Both the position numbers and the translations under genes were made by a program. From Crateriforma conspicua (GTDB lineage Bacteria; Planctomycetota; Planctomycetia; Pirellulales; Pirellulaceae), in NCBI RefSeq assembly GCF_007752935.1, contig NZ_CP036319.1:3472001-3536000 (forward strand): a stretch of 64,000 bases of DNA, in the 5' to 3' direction. The notes beneath the pieces are model-generated. The model searched no databases, had not been told where the DNA came from, and worked only from the letters and a program-made list of their open reading frames with translations. This document shows, piece after piece, positions 26,672-36,014 of the stretch (position 1 is its first letter; each line of letters starts with the position of its first letter).

Positions 26672-27838
26672 CTAGCTTGGGATGCCCGATTCGTCGATGT
26701 CGATCCATCGGCGTTCGTGATGGCTTTTCAAGATCGCTTCGCACAGCACGACTTCACGGTGGCCGTCGGCAAAGCTGGGGTGGCCCGGCGTCGGGGCGGC
26801 TTCGCCATTCAGTTTCGCTTCGATCGCCCGATAGAAATCGATAAAGCAGTGCTTGAACGTGTCGGGGAACCCTTCGTTGTGACCGCCGGGATAGCTGATG
26901 CCTTCGGCAACCGATCCGCCGACCAACGCCGGGTCACGCAACAGCGTTTCGTTGGGGCGGTCACGGTGCCCGACGAACATCTCGTTGGGCGATTCGCTGT
27001 TCCAAGCCAACGTTTGTCTGGATCCGGCCATTTCAAATCGACAGCAGTTTTTGCGGCCCGCGGTAACCTGGGACACGGTCATGCAACCGTGTGCGCCGCC
27101 TTCGAATCGGACCAGAATGCTGCCGGCGTCCTCGGTATCGATATCGATCGGTTGCGTGGATTGAGGCTGGGACGACGAACCGCTGTAAGTTTCCACGTTT
27201 CCGGTGGGGCGTCTGCGAACCGGATAGACGGTTTGCAGGTCCGCACATACCGAACGCACGGGCGTTTTCGTGATGAAGTGAATCAAATCCAGCCAATGGG
27301 TGCCGATGTCGGCGACCGCACGCAAGGGGCCGCCTTCGGATGACAAAACGCGCCAATTGAAATCGGTCGGATGAAACAACCAATCTTGGACGTAACCGCC
27401 GGTGACGTGGTGGACGTTGCCTAGTTCGCCGTCGGCATTTCGCCGCTCCGCTTCGCGACAAAGTGGGTAGTAGCGGATGTTGTAATTCACTCCCGTCACG
27501 ACATCGGACTGTTCAGCCAAGTGAACCAGTTCGGCCGATTGCCGCGAGTCCATGGCCAATGGTTTTTCACACATCACGTGCTTGCCCGCGGCGATCGCGG
27601 ATTTGGCCATGTCATAATGCAGCCGGTTGGGCGTGGTGATGTGAACCACGTCGACTTGTGGGTCCGCCAGGACGGCTTCGTAGCTGTCGTAGACTTGCCG
27701 CAGCCCCAGCGCTTCGCAGGCTTCAGCGGTTTTCTGGGGGCTGGACGCGACGATGCCCAAAACGTCTTGTCCGGCACGAAGTAGAGCTTCCACGTGGACC
27801 GGGCCGATAAAACCCGATCCGACGACGACGGCACGCAT
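26672..27838 (-). CDS. Gfo/Idh/MocA family NAD(P)-dependent oxidoreductase
   Basis: A 388-residue sugar-dehydrogenase-like enzyme starting at ATG 27838, directly before the Rossmann motif (MRAVVVGSGFIGPVHVEALL). The EKP motif (GKHVMCEKPLAM, about 90-101) carries the conserved Lys, and the C-terminal alpha/beta domain has the GTHWLDLIHF stretch with the catalytic-type His. Such enzymes oxidise or reduce sugars and inositols, and planctomycetes have many paralogs. No signal peptide is seen. It stands alone, convergent with the methyltransferase gene. Confidence 0.9.
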   Translation of the reverse strand: MRAVVVGSGFIGPVHVEALLRAGQDVLGIVASSPQKTAEACEALGLRQVYDSYEAVLADPQVDVVHITTPNRLHYDMAKSAIAAGKHVMCEKPLAMDSRQSAELVHLAEQSDVVTGVNYNIRYYPLCREAERRNADGELGNVHHVTGGYVQDWLFHPTDFNWRVLSSEGGPLRAVADIGTHWLDLIHFITKTPVRSVCADLQTVYPVRRRPTGNVETYSGSSSQPQSTQPIDIDTEDAGSILVRFEGGAHGCMTVSQVTAGRKNCCRFEMAGSRQTLAWNSESPNEMFVGHRDRPNETLLRDPALVGGSVAEGISYPGGHNEGFPDTFKHCFIDFYRAIEAKLNGEAAPTPGHPSFADGHREVVLCEAILKSHHERRWIDIDESGIPS

Positions 27839-28049
27839 TCGATTCAAAACCAAAACCTTTCAATTCTTTGGGGGCGAAGTTGTTATTGGGCGACGATGTT
27901 GGGGCAGGCTGCGCCGTCAACGACCGGCGGTCGCTTTCCTAGGATGACATTCCGCTACGATGTCGTCGATTCCGGGCGACGGGATAACACGCAAGCAATG
28001 AACCTAACACACCGCGGCGCATCGTTCGGATGCGTCCGAGACGGATCGC

Positions 28050-28712
28050 ATGAACGAAATTGATTTGCAGGCTGACTTTGATGATTTGCTCTCGGCTCCG
28101 CGACCGCTGGAATCATTGGATTCACTGATTTGGAAAACGTTGGCGTCCGCAGCGGATCAAGCGGGGCATCCTTGGAAAGAAGCCGCTGTGGCAACGTTGC
28201 AAACGCCGACGCAGGCTTCGCAAACCCCGTGCCCCGAGATTCGCACGATCATTTTGCGTCGTGTCGATGAAGACGCACGGACGATCGATTTTCACACCGA
28301 CCTGCGATCGCCCAAGGTGGATCAAATTCGACACGCCGGCGACCCTTCGCCGATCAGTTGGCTGTTTTACGACTCGAGTTCCAAAATCCAGTTGCGTTTA
28401 AGCGGCACGGCCACGGTGGTCAGCGGCGCAGCGGCCCAGGCGGCATGGGAATCGGTTCGCGAACCGGCACGAGACAATTATCGGTCGGCCGCCGCGCCGG
28501 GGACGTTCCATGCCGGCGACGATCCACCGTCGGACGACCAGCGATTGGTCCAGTGGTCGGAAGATTCGGATGCGGGGCGGCGCTGGTTTTGCATCGTGCG
28601 GACCACCATCACCACAGCGGACTGGTTGTATTTGCGCCGGGGCGGGCACGTTCGTGCGTCGGTGAACTATTCCACAACCGGCCGATCGACCGGCCGCTGG
28701 GTCATGCCTTGA
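28050..28712 (+). CDS. pyridoxamine 5'-phosphate oxidase family (FMN-binding) protein
   Basis: A 220-residue protein with the split-barrel fold. The FMN-binding signature is clear: RTIILRRVDEDARTIDFHTD, RSPKVDQI and SWLFYDSSSKIQLRLSGTA (about residues 70-125). The C-terminal DWLYLRRGGHVRASVNY is the dimer/FMN contact typical of the Alr4036-like branch rather than true PdxH. The reaction is unknown; it may be a flavin-dependent oxidase or reductase. It precedes the ligase-associated repair cluster on the same strand but is not known as a member of it. Confidence 0.82.
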   Translation: MNEIDLQADFDDLLSAPRPLESLDSLIWKTLASAADQAGHPWKEAAVATLQTPTQASQTPCPEIRTIILRRVDEDARTIDFHTDLRSPKVDQIRHAGDPSPISWLFYDSSSKIQLRLSGTATVVSGAAAQAAWESVREPARDNYRSAAAPGTFHAGDDPPSDDQRLVQWSEDSDAGRRWFCIVRTTITTADWLYLRRGGHVRASVNYSTTGRSTGRWVMP

Positions 28713-28755
28713 CGATGGTAAGGCCGCGCGGTTGGCTCGCGGCAACAATGCACCG

Positions 28756-29829
28756 ATGATCGACGATTCCACCAGCCGACCGACGGACTGTTTTGTCCGC
28801 CAAACGCCCGCGGGCCTGTATTGTGACCCGGGCGGGTTTTACGTCGATCCGATGCGACCGGTCGATCGCGCGGTGGTCACACACGCGCACAGCGATCACG
28901 CTCGCGTGGGCAGCCGGCACTACTTGGCCGCCGAACCGTCGCGTCATGTGCTCAGCGGCCGGATGGCTGGGGACGCGGATCTGCAATGGTTGCCCTATGG
29001 CCAAACGATCACGGTGGGCGGGGTGACGGTCAGCTTTCATCCGTCGGGCCACATGCTGGGGGCCGCTCAGGTCCGGATGGAATACCGTGGGCAAGTGGTG
29101 GTGGTCACCGGTGATTACAAAATCGACGATGACCCGACGTGCCAACCTTGGGCTCCGGTGCAGTGTCATGTCTTGGTGACCGAGTCGACGTTTGGATTGC
29201 CCGTCTATCGATGGCCTGATTCGACCGCCGAATTTGCATCGATCAACGCGTGGTGGCGGCAATGCCGTGATGCGGGTAAGTGTGCGGTCCTGTACGGCTA
29301 TGCGGTTGGGAAGAGCCAGCGGCTGATCGCCGGATTGGATGACAGCATCGGACCGATTTACACCCACGGTGCCGTCGAGAAAGGCAACGAAGCGTACCGA
29401 GCCAGTGGTGTGTCGCTGCAGGACACTCAAGCGGTCGCTTCACTGTCACAGAAACCCGATTATCGGGGCGCGATGGTCGTTGCGGTTCCGTCAGCTCACG
29501 GCACGCCTTGGCTGCGCCGGTTCGGCCGGATCAGCACGGCGATGGCCAGCGGATGGATGGCCGTTCGCGGCGCGCGGCGGCGACGTTCGGTGGACCGAGG
29601 CTTCGTCATCAGCGATCACGTCGATTGGCCTTCGCTTCAACTTGCCGTCCAGCAGTGTCGTCCGGAATCGGTTTGGGTGACACACGGATACAGCGCCGTG
29701 GTGGCCAGGTACTTGAACGAAACAGGGGTGCACGCGATCCCGCTGGAAGGCGGCCGATCGGTGGGATCCGATGACGACGTGGACTCGGCCGACGATGGGG
29801 ACGGCGATGACCAGGAGGCCCCGTCGTGA
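28756..29829 (+). CDS. ligase-associated DNA exonuclease (metallo-beta-lactamase fold)
   Basis: A 357-residue protein of the metallo-beta-lactamase/beta-CASP-like nuclease group. The metal motif THAHSDHAR (about 40-48) supplies the HxHxDH ligands; later metal and catalytic elements are HPSGHMLGAAQV and VVTGDY. The ATG at 28756 is chosen over TTG 28732. It is the first gene of the four-gene set exonuclease-ligase-helicase-phosphoesterase known in many bacteria. Its stop overlaps the ligase start (GTGA). It probably trims DNA 3' ends before sealing. The C-terminus ends in an acidic Asp-rich tail. Confidence 0.88.
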   Translation: MIDDSTSRPTDCFVRQTPAGLYCDPGGFYVDPMRPVDRAVVTHAHSDHARVGSRHYLAAEPSRHVLSGRMAGDADLQWLPYGQTITVGGVTVSFHPSGHMLGAAQVRMEYRGQVVVVTGDYKIDDDPTCQPWAPVQCHVLVTESTFGLPVYRWPDSTAEFASINAWWRQCRDAGKCAVLYGYAVGKSQRLIAGLDDSIGPIYTHGAVEKGNEAYRASGVSLQDTQAVASLSQKPDYRGAMVVAVPSAHGTPWLRRFGRISTAMASGWMAVRGARRRRSVDRGFVISDHVDWPSLQLAVQQCRPESVWVTHGYSAVVARYLNETGVHAIPLEGGRSVGSDDDVDSADDGDGDDQEAPS

Positions 29830-31427
29830 TCCGATTCGCACAGTTGTTCGCCCGGCTGGACGAAACCACCAAGACGAACGAAAAGATCGACGCCATCGCC
29901 GGCTACTTGGATACCGCGAACCCGGCGGATGCGGCATGGGCCGTGTATTTCCTGTCCGGCCAACGTCGTCGACGCAGCGTGCCGACGAAATTGCTGCGTC
30001 AATGGGCGGGCGAAGTCGCGGATTTGTCCGACTGGTTGGTCGATGAGTCGTACCATGCCGTCGGCGATCTTGCCGAAACCATTTCGTTGATCGTCCCGCC
30101 CGGTGAGGACCTCAGCGAACTGACGTTGGCCCAGTGGGTCAGCCAGCGTTTGGATCCCTTGGCGTCGATGGACGAAACGGCCCAGCGTCAGGCGGTGCTA
30201 CGTATCTGGGACGAAACCCGAATGCCGACTCGGTTGGTGGCAATGAAGTTGATCACCGGCGCGTTTCGCGTGGGGGTTAGCAAGCGTTTGGTCACACGAG
30301 CCTTGGCGAAGCATTCCGGCGTTCCGGTCGACGTGGTGGCCGATCGTTTGATGGGCCAGTGGCAGCCGAGTGATGAAGTCTATCGGCGTTGGACCGATCC
30401 CACCTCGCCGGACCGAATCAGCAGCCAGCCGTATCCGTTCTGCTTGGCTCATCCGATCGATACGGAGACCGATGTGTCGACCCTGGGGCCGCGAGAAGAC
30501 TACTTGGCCGAGTGGAAATGGGATGGCATTCGCGGACAACTGATTCGTCGTGACGGCAAGTCGTTTCTGTGGTCGCGGGGCGAAGAGCTGATGGAAAACC
30601 GTTGGCCCGAAATCGAATCGGCTGCGCAGTGGTTGCCCGACGGCACCGTGCTGGACGGTGAAATCTTGGCGACTGCGGCCGACGGAACGGTGATGCCGTT
30701 TGCACAACTGCAACGACGCATCAATCGAAAAACGGTCGGCAAGAAATTACTGGTCGAGGTCCCGGTGGTCTTTCACGTCTTTGATTTGCTGGAGATCGAT
30801 GGTGTCGATTTGCGTGACCAGCCGCTGCAGATTCGCCGGCAGCGGTTGGACCAGACGTTGGCTCAGATTGACCACCCGCATTTGAAGCCGACGGAGATTT
30901 TGACCGAACCCAGCTGGGATGATCTGACAACGATACGACAAACCAGTCGCCAGCGACGTAGCGAAGGATTGATGCTGAAGCGGATCGATTCGAAATACGA
31001 CGTTGGGCGTGTCCGTGGCACTTGGTGGAAATGGAAAGTCGACCCGTTCACGATCGATGCCGTGTTGATCTATGCCCAAAAGGGTCATGGAAAGCGAGCC
31101 AGTCTGTTCACCGATTACACGTTCGCTTTGTGGAACGATGGCGAATTGGTCCCGTTTGCCAAGGCGTACAGCGGGTTGGACGACGCGGAGATTCGCAAGG
31201 TCGATCGTTTCGTGCGCGATCATACCGACGAAGCGTTCGGGCCGGTGCGACGGGTGACCCCGACGTTGGTGATGGAATTGGCTTTCGAGGGTTTGCAGGT
31301 CAGCACACGGCACAAGAGCGGCATCGCGACTCGGTTTCCTCGAATCGTTCGCTGGCGTCACGACAAAGGTCCCCAGGACGCCAATTCGCTGGACGAACTG
31401 AAAGCGATGATGCCCGATGGTTCGTGA
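29826..31427 (+). CDS. ATP-dependent DNA ligase (ligase-associated repair cluster)
   Basis: A 533-residue ligase with an N-terminal DNA-binding domain (1-200), adenylation domain and OB fold. The active-site Lys is Lys231 in EWKWDGIRGQ (motif I). Other motifs are ENRWPEIE with LDGEI (III/IIIa), EGLMLKRID (IV) and WWKWKVDPF (V). It seals nicks using ATP, unlike the essential NAD-dependent LigA. It starts at GTG 29826, overlapping the exonuclease stop, and its end overlaps the helicase start by 11 bases, so the three are tightly coupled. Confidence 0.93.
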   Translation: MIRFAQLFARLDETTKTNEKIDAIAGYLDTANPADAAWAVYFLSGQRRRRSVPTKLLRQWAGEVADLSDWLVDESYHAVGDLAETISLIVPPGEDLSELTLAQWVSQRLDPLASMDETAQRQAVLRIWDETRMPTRLVAMKLITGAFRVGVSKRLVTRALAKHSGVPVDVVADRLMGQWQPSDEVYRRWTDPTSPDRISSQPYPFCLAHPIDTETDVSTLGPREDYLAEWKWDGIRGQLIRRDGKSFLWSRGEELMENRWPEIESAAQWLPDGTVLDGEILATAADGTVMPFAQLQRRINRKTVGKKLLVEVPVVFHVFDLLEIDGVDLRDQPLQIRRQRLDQTLAQIDHPHLKPTEILTEPSWDDLTTIRQTSRQRRSEGLMLKRIDSKYDVGRVRGTWWKWKVDPFTIDAVLIYAQKGHGKRASLFTDYTFALWNDGELVPFAKAYSGLDDAEIRKVDRFVRDHTDEAFGPVRRVTPTLVMELAFEGLQVSTRHKSGIATRFPRIVRWRHDKGPQDANSLDELKAMMPDGS

Positions 31428-33972
31428 ACCGGTGAAGACATCAAACGACAAACGAGGAAATGCACCGGAGCCGGCTTGCAATCAAGCTCCAGCAAAGTCG
31501 TCTGCGGCCACCGCCACCGCAACGGTCGACGCGATGTTTGCGTCACAGGGATGGAAACCGTTTCGTTTCCAGCGCTCGGCGTGGCGCGCTTACCGAAACG
31601 GCGAAAGCGGTCTGGTCCATTCCGCGACCGGGACCGGAAAGACGTTGGCCGTTTGGATGGGCCCGATCTTGCAGTGGCTGGATCAAAACCCGAACCGCGA
31701 GAAATGGGACGCGAAACGTCCACCGGAGGCACGCGTGTTGTGGATCACTCCGCTGCGGGCGCTTGCGCAAGACACTGAAAACGCGCTGCGGCAACCGATC
31801 GATGCACTCGGGTTGCCGTGGTCATTGCAATCACGCACCGGCGACAGTTCGACCAGTCAAAAGTCACGGCAACTGCGGCGTTTGCCGACGGCGCTCGTCA
31901 CAACGCCCGAAAGCCTGTGTCTGATGTTGACCCATGAAAAGTTGCATTCGGCGTTTGCCGGATTGCAGGCCGTGGTGGTCGATGAATGGCACGAGCTGTT
32001 GGGCACCAAACGTGGCGTTCAGACGGATTTGGCACTGGCACGACTGCGTCGTCTGCAACCGGGGCTACGGGTCTGGGGTGTGTCGGCGACGCTGGGCAAT
32101 CTGGATGACGCGATGGAGTCGCTGTTGGGGCCCGCGTCCGCCGATCAGGGGCGTTTGATCCAAGGCTACACCAAAAAGAAGATCCAATTGGAATCGATCA
32201 TCCCCAAACGGATTGATCGTTTTCCCTGGTCCGGCCACATCGGGACTCGGATGGTGCCCCAGGTGGCCGAGTGCTTGGACGAAGTCAACAGCGCGCTGGT
32301 GTTTGCCAACACGCGGTCGCAAACGGAGATCTGGTACCAGAGTCTGTTGAAGCATCGTCCGGACTGGGCGGGACGGATCGCGCTGCACCATGGTTCGCTG
32401 GACGGCAGCGTCCGGCGTTGGGTCGAAGATGGCTTGCGCGATGGCAGTTTGAAAGCCGTCGTGTGTACCAGCAGCCTGGACTTGGGCGTTGATTTCACCG
32501 CCGTGGATCTGGTCGTACAGATCGGCAGCCCTAAGGGTGCGGCTCGATTGCTTCAGCGTGCCGGTCGCAGCGGCCATCAACCCGATGCCGCCAGCCGGTT
32601 GGTGTTCGTTCCGACCAACGCGATCGAGTTGATCGAATTGGCTGCGGCACAGCAAGCGATCGCCGACGGGGCGTTGGAGTCGCGTCCGTTGTTGTCCAAA
32701 CCGCTGGACGTGTTGGCCCAGCATGTCGTCACTGTTGCGATCGGCGGCGGTTTCGATGACAAGACGTTGTTGAATGAAGTTCGATCGACGGCCAGCTATC
32801 AAAACTTGACGAATGGTGAGTGGCGTTGGATCCTGGACTTCGTCGTCCAAGGCGGCGCGTCGCTTCACGCTTATCCCGAATTCCATCGTGTCCAGCGTCA
32901 AGGTGATCGCTATCAGGTCACCGAGCGTCGGATCGCAACGATGCATCGGATGAACATCGGCACGATCGTCAGCGACGCGGCGATGAAGGTGAAGTTTTTG
33001 AAGGGAAACACGTTGGGTACCGCGGAGGAATCATTCCTGTCAAAACTGAATCCGGGCGATAAGTTCCTGTTTGCCGGTCGCTTGGTCGCTTTGGTTCGTG
33101 TCAAAGACAACGTCGCTTATGTCCGCCGGGCCAAAGGCGAACCCGATTCGGTGCCGCGTTGGATGGGCGGTCGAATGCCGCTGTCCAGTGAACTGAGTCG
33201 ACAGTTGCGTGAAAAACTGCACCAGGCGGCGGACGGTGTCTTGGTCGGCCGCGAAATGAAATCGCTGAAAGGTCTGTTGGAACTGCAACAGCGTTGGAGC
33301 CGGTTGCCACGGGTCGACGAATTGCTGATCGAATCGATCAAGACCCGAGGCGGTTATCAGCTGTTTGTCTTTCCGTTCGAAGGTCGTTTGGTCCACGAAG
33401 GTATGGCCGCGCTATTGGCGTATCGGATGACACGCCGCATGAAGACGACGTTCACGATGGCGTGCAACGACTATGGGATCGTGTTGCAGTCACCACACCG
33501 TGTCGATGTGGCCGCAGCGATCGATCACGGCCTGTTCGCCTCGGAGCAGTTGGTTGCGGACATTCTGGAAAGCATGAATTCCACCGAAATGGCGAAGCGA
33601 CAATTTCGCCAAATCGCCCGGGTCGCGGGGCTGATCCAACAAGGCTATCCGGGACGACAAAAGTCCGCGGGCCATCTGCAGGCCAGCAGCAATCTGTTCT
33701 TTGATGTCTTTCGGCAATACGATCCGGACAACATGTTGTTAAGCCAAGCGGAACAAGAGGTCTTGGATTTGCAGCTGGAAACCGACCGCATGGCGTCCGC
33801 ATTGGATCGGATCGAAAATAGTACCGTGGTGGTCACAGCCCCGGATCGGGTGACGCCGCTTTCGTTTCCGCTGTTGGTCGATAAGCTTCGGGAACGTGTC
33901 AGTAGCGAGACGTTGGCGCAGAGGATTCAGCGGATGCAACAGCAGTTGGAAAAGGCTGCGGGGGCGGAGTGA
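31417..33972 (+). CDS. Lhr-type DEAD/DEAH-box helicase (ligase-associated, Lhr core)
   Basis: An 851-residue superfamily 2 helicase matching the Lhr core length. Walker A is HSATGTGKT with Lys75, the DEVH-type box reads VVVDEWHEL (about 188), the helicase C domain has VCTSSLDLGVDF and LQRAGRSGHQP, followed by winged-helix and Lhr-specific C-terminal domains. Lhr proteins are 3'-to-5' DNA translocases that unwind RNA:DNA hybrids. The start ATG 31417 lies inside the ligase gene; the first 35 residues are polar and could be trimmed by a later start. Confidence 0.92.
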   Translation: MVREPVKTSNDKRGNAPEPACNQAPAKSSAATATATVDAMFASQGWKPFRFQRSAWRAYRNGESGLVHSATGTGKTLAVWMGPILQWLDQNPNREKWDAKRPPEARVLWITPLRALAQDTENALRQPIDALGLPWSLQSRTGDSSTSQKSRQLRRLPTALVTTPESLCLMLTHEKLHSAFAGLQAVVVDEWHELLGTKRGVQTDLALARLRRLQPGLRVWGVSATLGNLDDAMESLLGPASADQGRLIQGYTKKKIQLESIIPKRIDRFPWSGHIGTRMVPQVAECLDEVNSALVFANTRSQTEIWYQSLLKHRPDWAGRIALHHGSLDGSVRRWVEDGLRDGSLKAVVCTSSLDLGVDFTAVDLVVQIGSPKGAARLLQRAGRSGHQPDAASRLVFVPTNAIELIELAAAQQAIADGALESRPLLSKPLDVLAQHVVTVAIGGGFDDKTLLNEVRSTASYQNLTNGEWRWILDFVVQGGASLHAYPEFHRVQRQGDRYQVTERRIATMHRMNIGTIVSDAAMKVKFLKGNTLGTAEESFLSKLNPGDKFLFAGRLVALVRVKDNVAYVRRAKGEPDSVPRWMGGRMPLSSELSRQLREKLHQAADGVLVGREMKSLKGLLELQQRWSRLPRVDELLIESIKTRGGYQLFVFPFEGRLVHEGMAALLAYRMTRRMKTTFTMACNDYGIVLQSPHRVDVAAAIDHGLFASEQLVADILESMNSTEMAKRQFRQIARVAGLIQQGYPGRQKSAGHLQASSNLFFDVFRQYDPDNMLLSQAEQEVLDLQLETDRMASALDRIENSTVVVTAPDRVTPLSFPLLVDKLRERVSSETLAQRIQRMQQQLEKAAGAE

Positions 33973-33997
33973 AAGGGTGCTGTTAGGAGGACGCTAC

Positions 33998-34012
33998 TTT
34001 CGCGGAGCGAAA
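33998..34012. repeat. short hairpin between helicase and phosphoesterase genes
   Basis: TTTCGC-GGA-GCGAAA, a perfect 6-base stem with 3-base loop, in the 107-base spacer after the helicase stop. It lacks a T tract, so it is not a classic terminator. It may be a scattered intergenic repeat. Confidence 0.5.
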
Positions 34013-34079
34013 GGCGACGATAGGCCGGAATGAGAGGCGAGGATTAGGAGTAATTGATATTGAAGGGCAGGCTGGTTTC

Positions 34080-34736
34080 ATGGAAGGGGGAATAGCGACC
34101 CGTGTGGGTGGTCACGACGTGATCTTGCTGGCCGATCGCGGGTTGTACCACGTCGCCACGTCGACGCTGTTCGTCGCCGACTTGCATTTGGGCAAAGATT
34201 CGACCTTCCGTCGACACGGCGTGCCGGTGCCGACGGGCAGCACCGAGGGAACTCTGTGCCGAGTTGAAAAAATGATCCGCACCACCGACGCACGGCGGCT
34301 GGTCCTGTTGGGCGACCTGTTCCACAGTCGGTCGTCGTTGTCACGCGATTCGTTAAGCGTCGCCGTGCCTTTTTTTGCGCGGCATCGGTCGCTGAATCCC
34401 ACGCTGGTACTAGGAAACCATGATCGTGCGGTCGGAATCTTGCCGGGTGACCTGTGTGTGAAGGTCATCGGTCCCACGACGGATGAATCGGGGCTGTTTT
34501 GTGCTCATCAACCCGACGAAGTTCCCCCTGAGATCAACATGGCGCTTTGCGGCCATTTGCATCCATGCATCTCGGTGGGTGACCAGAACGATCGGATCCG
34601 TCTGAGGTGTTTTTGGCGCGACGGAAATCGTTTGGTCTTGCCCGCGGTCGGCGACTTCACCGGTGGCCATCGCATCCGCAGACACGCGGGCGACCAAGTC
34701 TGGGCGGTCACCGACGAATCGGTGGTGGCGTTGTGA
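34080..34736 (+). CDS. pdeM: ligase-associated DNA damage response endonuclease, PdeM-like
   Basis: A 218-residue calcineurin-like metallophosphoesterase. Metal-binding motifs in order: FVADLHLGKD, LLGDLFHSR, LGNHDRA, AHQPDE and CGHLHPC, all intact. It is the fourth member of the exonuclease-ligase-helicase cluster, where it is a manganese-dependent DNA phosphodiesterase. It is 107 bases downstream of the helicase gene with no strong terminator between, so it may share the transcript. The ATG at 34080 gives the usual length. Confidence 0.88.
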   Translation: MEGGIATRVGGHDVILLADRGLYHVATSTLFVADLHLGKDSTFRRHGVPVPTGSTEGTLCRVEKMIRTTDARRLVLLGDLFHSRSSLSRDSLSVAVPFFARHRSLNPTLVLGNHDRAVGILPGDLCVKVIGPTTDESGLFCAHQPDEVPPEINMALCGHLHPCISVGDQNDRIRLRCFWRDGNRLVLPAVGDFTGGHRIRRHAGDQVWAVTDESVVAL

Positions 34737-34767
34737 CCGGCCGATGCACCGGTCCGGTGGCCGCGGA

Positions 34768-35760
34768 TCAGTCGAGTGCTTCGTGCAGCATTTGATCCAG
34801 GCAATCGAACACGCGTTGGCTGGCGCTTTCCATCTTGGACAAGCAGTCCTTGGCTACCGATTCGCTCAGATGTCCGGTTCGCAGACAGTTCAACAGTTCG
34901 TTGACGTTGTCATGAACGGCGGCGTGTGGTCCGGGCAATCGGGTGAACGCGCTGGTGTGTCCGAACGCCTTCTTGCCGTCGCCTTCGTCGTACCAAAGGC
35001 CCAGTCGGCAATGGTGATGATCGACCGCGTCCATCATCGGCCGCGATTCAAAGAAGCTGGAGTACGCGTTCACTTTCCAGATCACGTGATCCATCTTCGC
35101 CAGGCTCATGAAAACGCCGGCGTTGGATTTCTGGATCTCGGATTCGGCGGCTGCGATTTCATCGGATGTGACACCGATTTGCGTGGTGAACGCGGAAACC
35201 GTTTGTTGGATTTGTTCGCTGCGTTCATCCATGCGGCGGATGGTCTCGGCGACTTCCGACGACTTCTTCAGCGCCCCGGCAATGGATTCGCCGATGTTTT
35301 CCACGGCTTCCTTGGACTGCTGAGACAGGTTTTTGACCTCGGTCGCCACGACACTGAAACCGCGGCCTGCTTCACCCGCACGGGCCGCTTCGATGGTGGC
35401 GTTGAGAGCCAACAGATTCGTTTGCTCCGAAATTCGGCTGACCACGTCCACGAACTGATGCATCGATTCCAGTTGCCGGTCGGTTTCTTCGGCCAACCGA
35501 CGCATTTCGGACATTGCGTTGGAAAAGTCGGACGTGTCGTCCCGGATCGACGATGATTCTTCCGCCAGCCCCTGACAGTCGCGGCGAATCTGGTCCAGCG
35601 ACCGTGAATTCCGCTCGTTGGCACGCACCGATTCCAGCAAGTTTTCTTGGACTCGCTTCAGATCATGACGCAGCATGTCGTTTTCTTGACGCAAGGCGTC
35701 AATCACTGCTTCGTGTGAGATGGTTTCCGTTTCAGTTGGTGCGTCCATCAAATCGGCCAT
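34768..35760 (-). CDS. soluble methyl-accepting chemotaxis protein with CZB zinc domain
   Basis: A 330-residue chemoreceptor with no membrane segment, so cytoplasmic. The N-terminal part is coiled coil, residues about 60-215 hold the signalling hairpin (tip [24 protein letters not shown] with [15 protein letters not shown]), and the C-terminal CZB domain keeps all zinc ligands: MDHVIWK, CRLGLWY and PHAAVHD. CZB domains bind zinc through three His and one Cys and sense oxidants or zinc levels. It stands alone, convergent with pdeM, and no che genes are adjacent. Confidence 0.9.
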   Translation of the reverse strand: MADLMDAPTETETISHEAVIDALRQENDMLRHDLKRVQENLLESVRANERNSRSLDQIRRDCQGLAEESSSIRDDTSDFSNAMSEMRRLAEETDRQLESMHQFVDVVSRISEQTNLLALNATIEAARAGEAGRGFSVVATEVKNLSQQSKEAVENIGESIAGALKKSSEVAETIRRMDERSEQIQQTVSAFTTQIGVTSDEIAAAESEIQKSNAGVFMSLAKMDHVIWKVNAYSSFFESRPMMDAVDHHHCRLGLWYDEGDGKKAFGHTSAFTRLPGPHAAVHDNVNELLNCLRTGHLSESVAKDCLSKMESASQRVFDCLDQMLHEALD

Positions 35761-36014
35761 GGCCCCGTGTCCCCCGCTTTGTAGTTTGCTTCCGAGATGG
35801 AGGATCTGCTGGTCCCCTCCGAAAGAATCCTACAATACGCTTGGTGTCCGACATGCCGGCACGGCCAGCGTCTGGCCAAATCGGCTGCCCGGAAAAAGCC
35901 AGCAGGCGGACAGACGGGCGCATTCGCCACAGCCGTGATGGCCGGTGCGATTGCTACCACCGGTCGATCAATCATTAGGCTGGCGTTTGGCGGCGTGATA
36001 CCGGCGGGATGACG

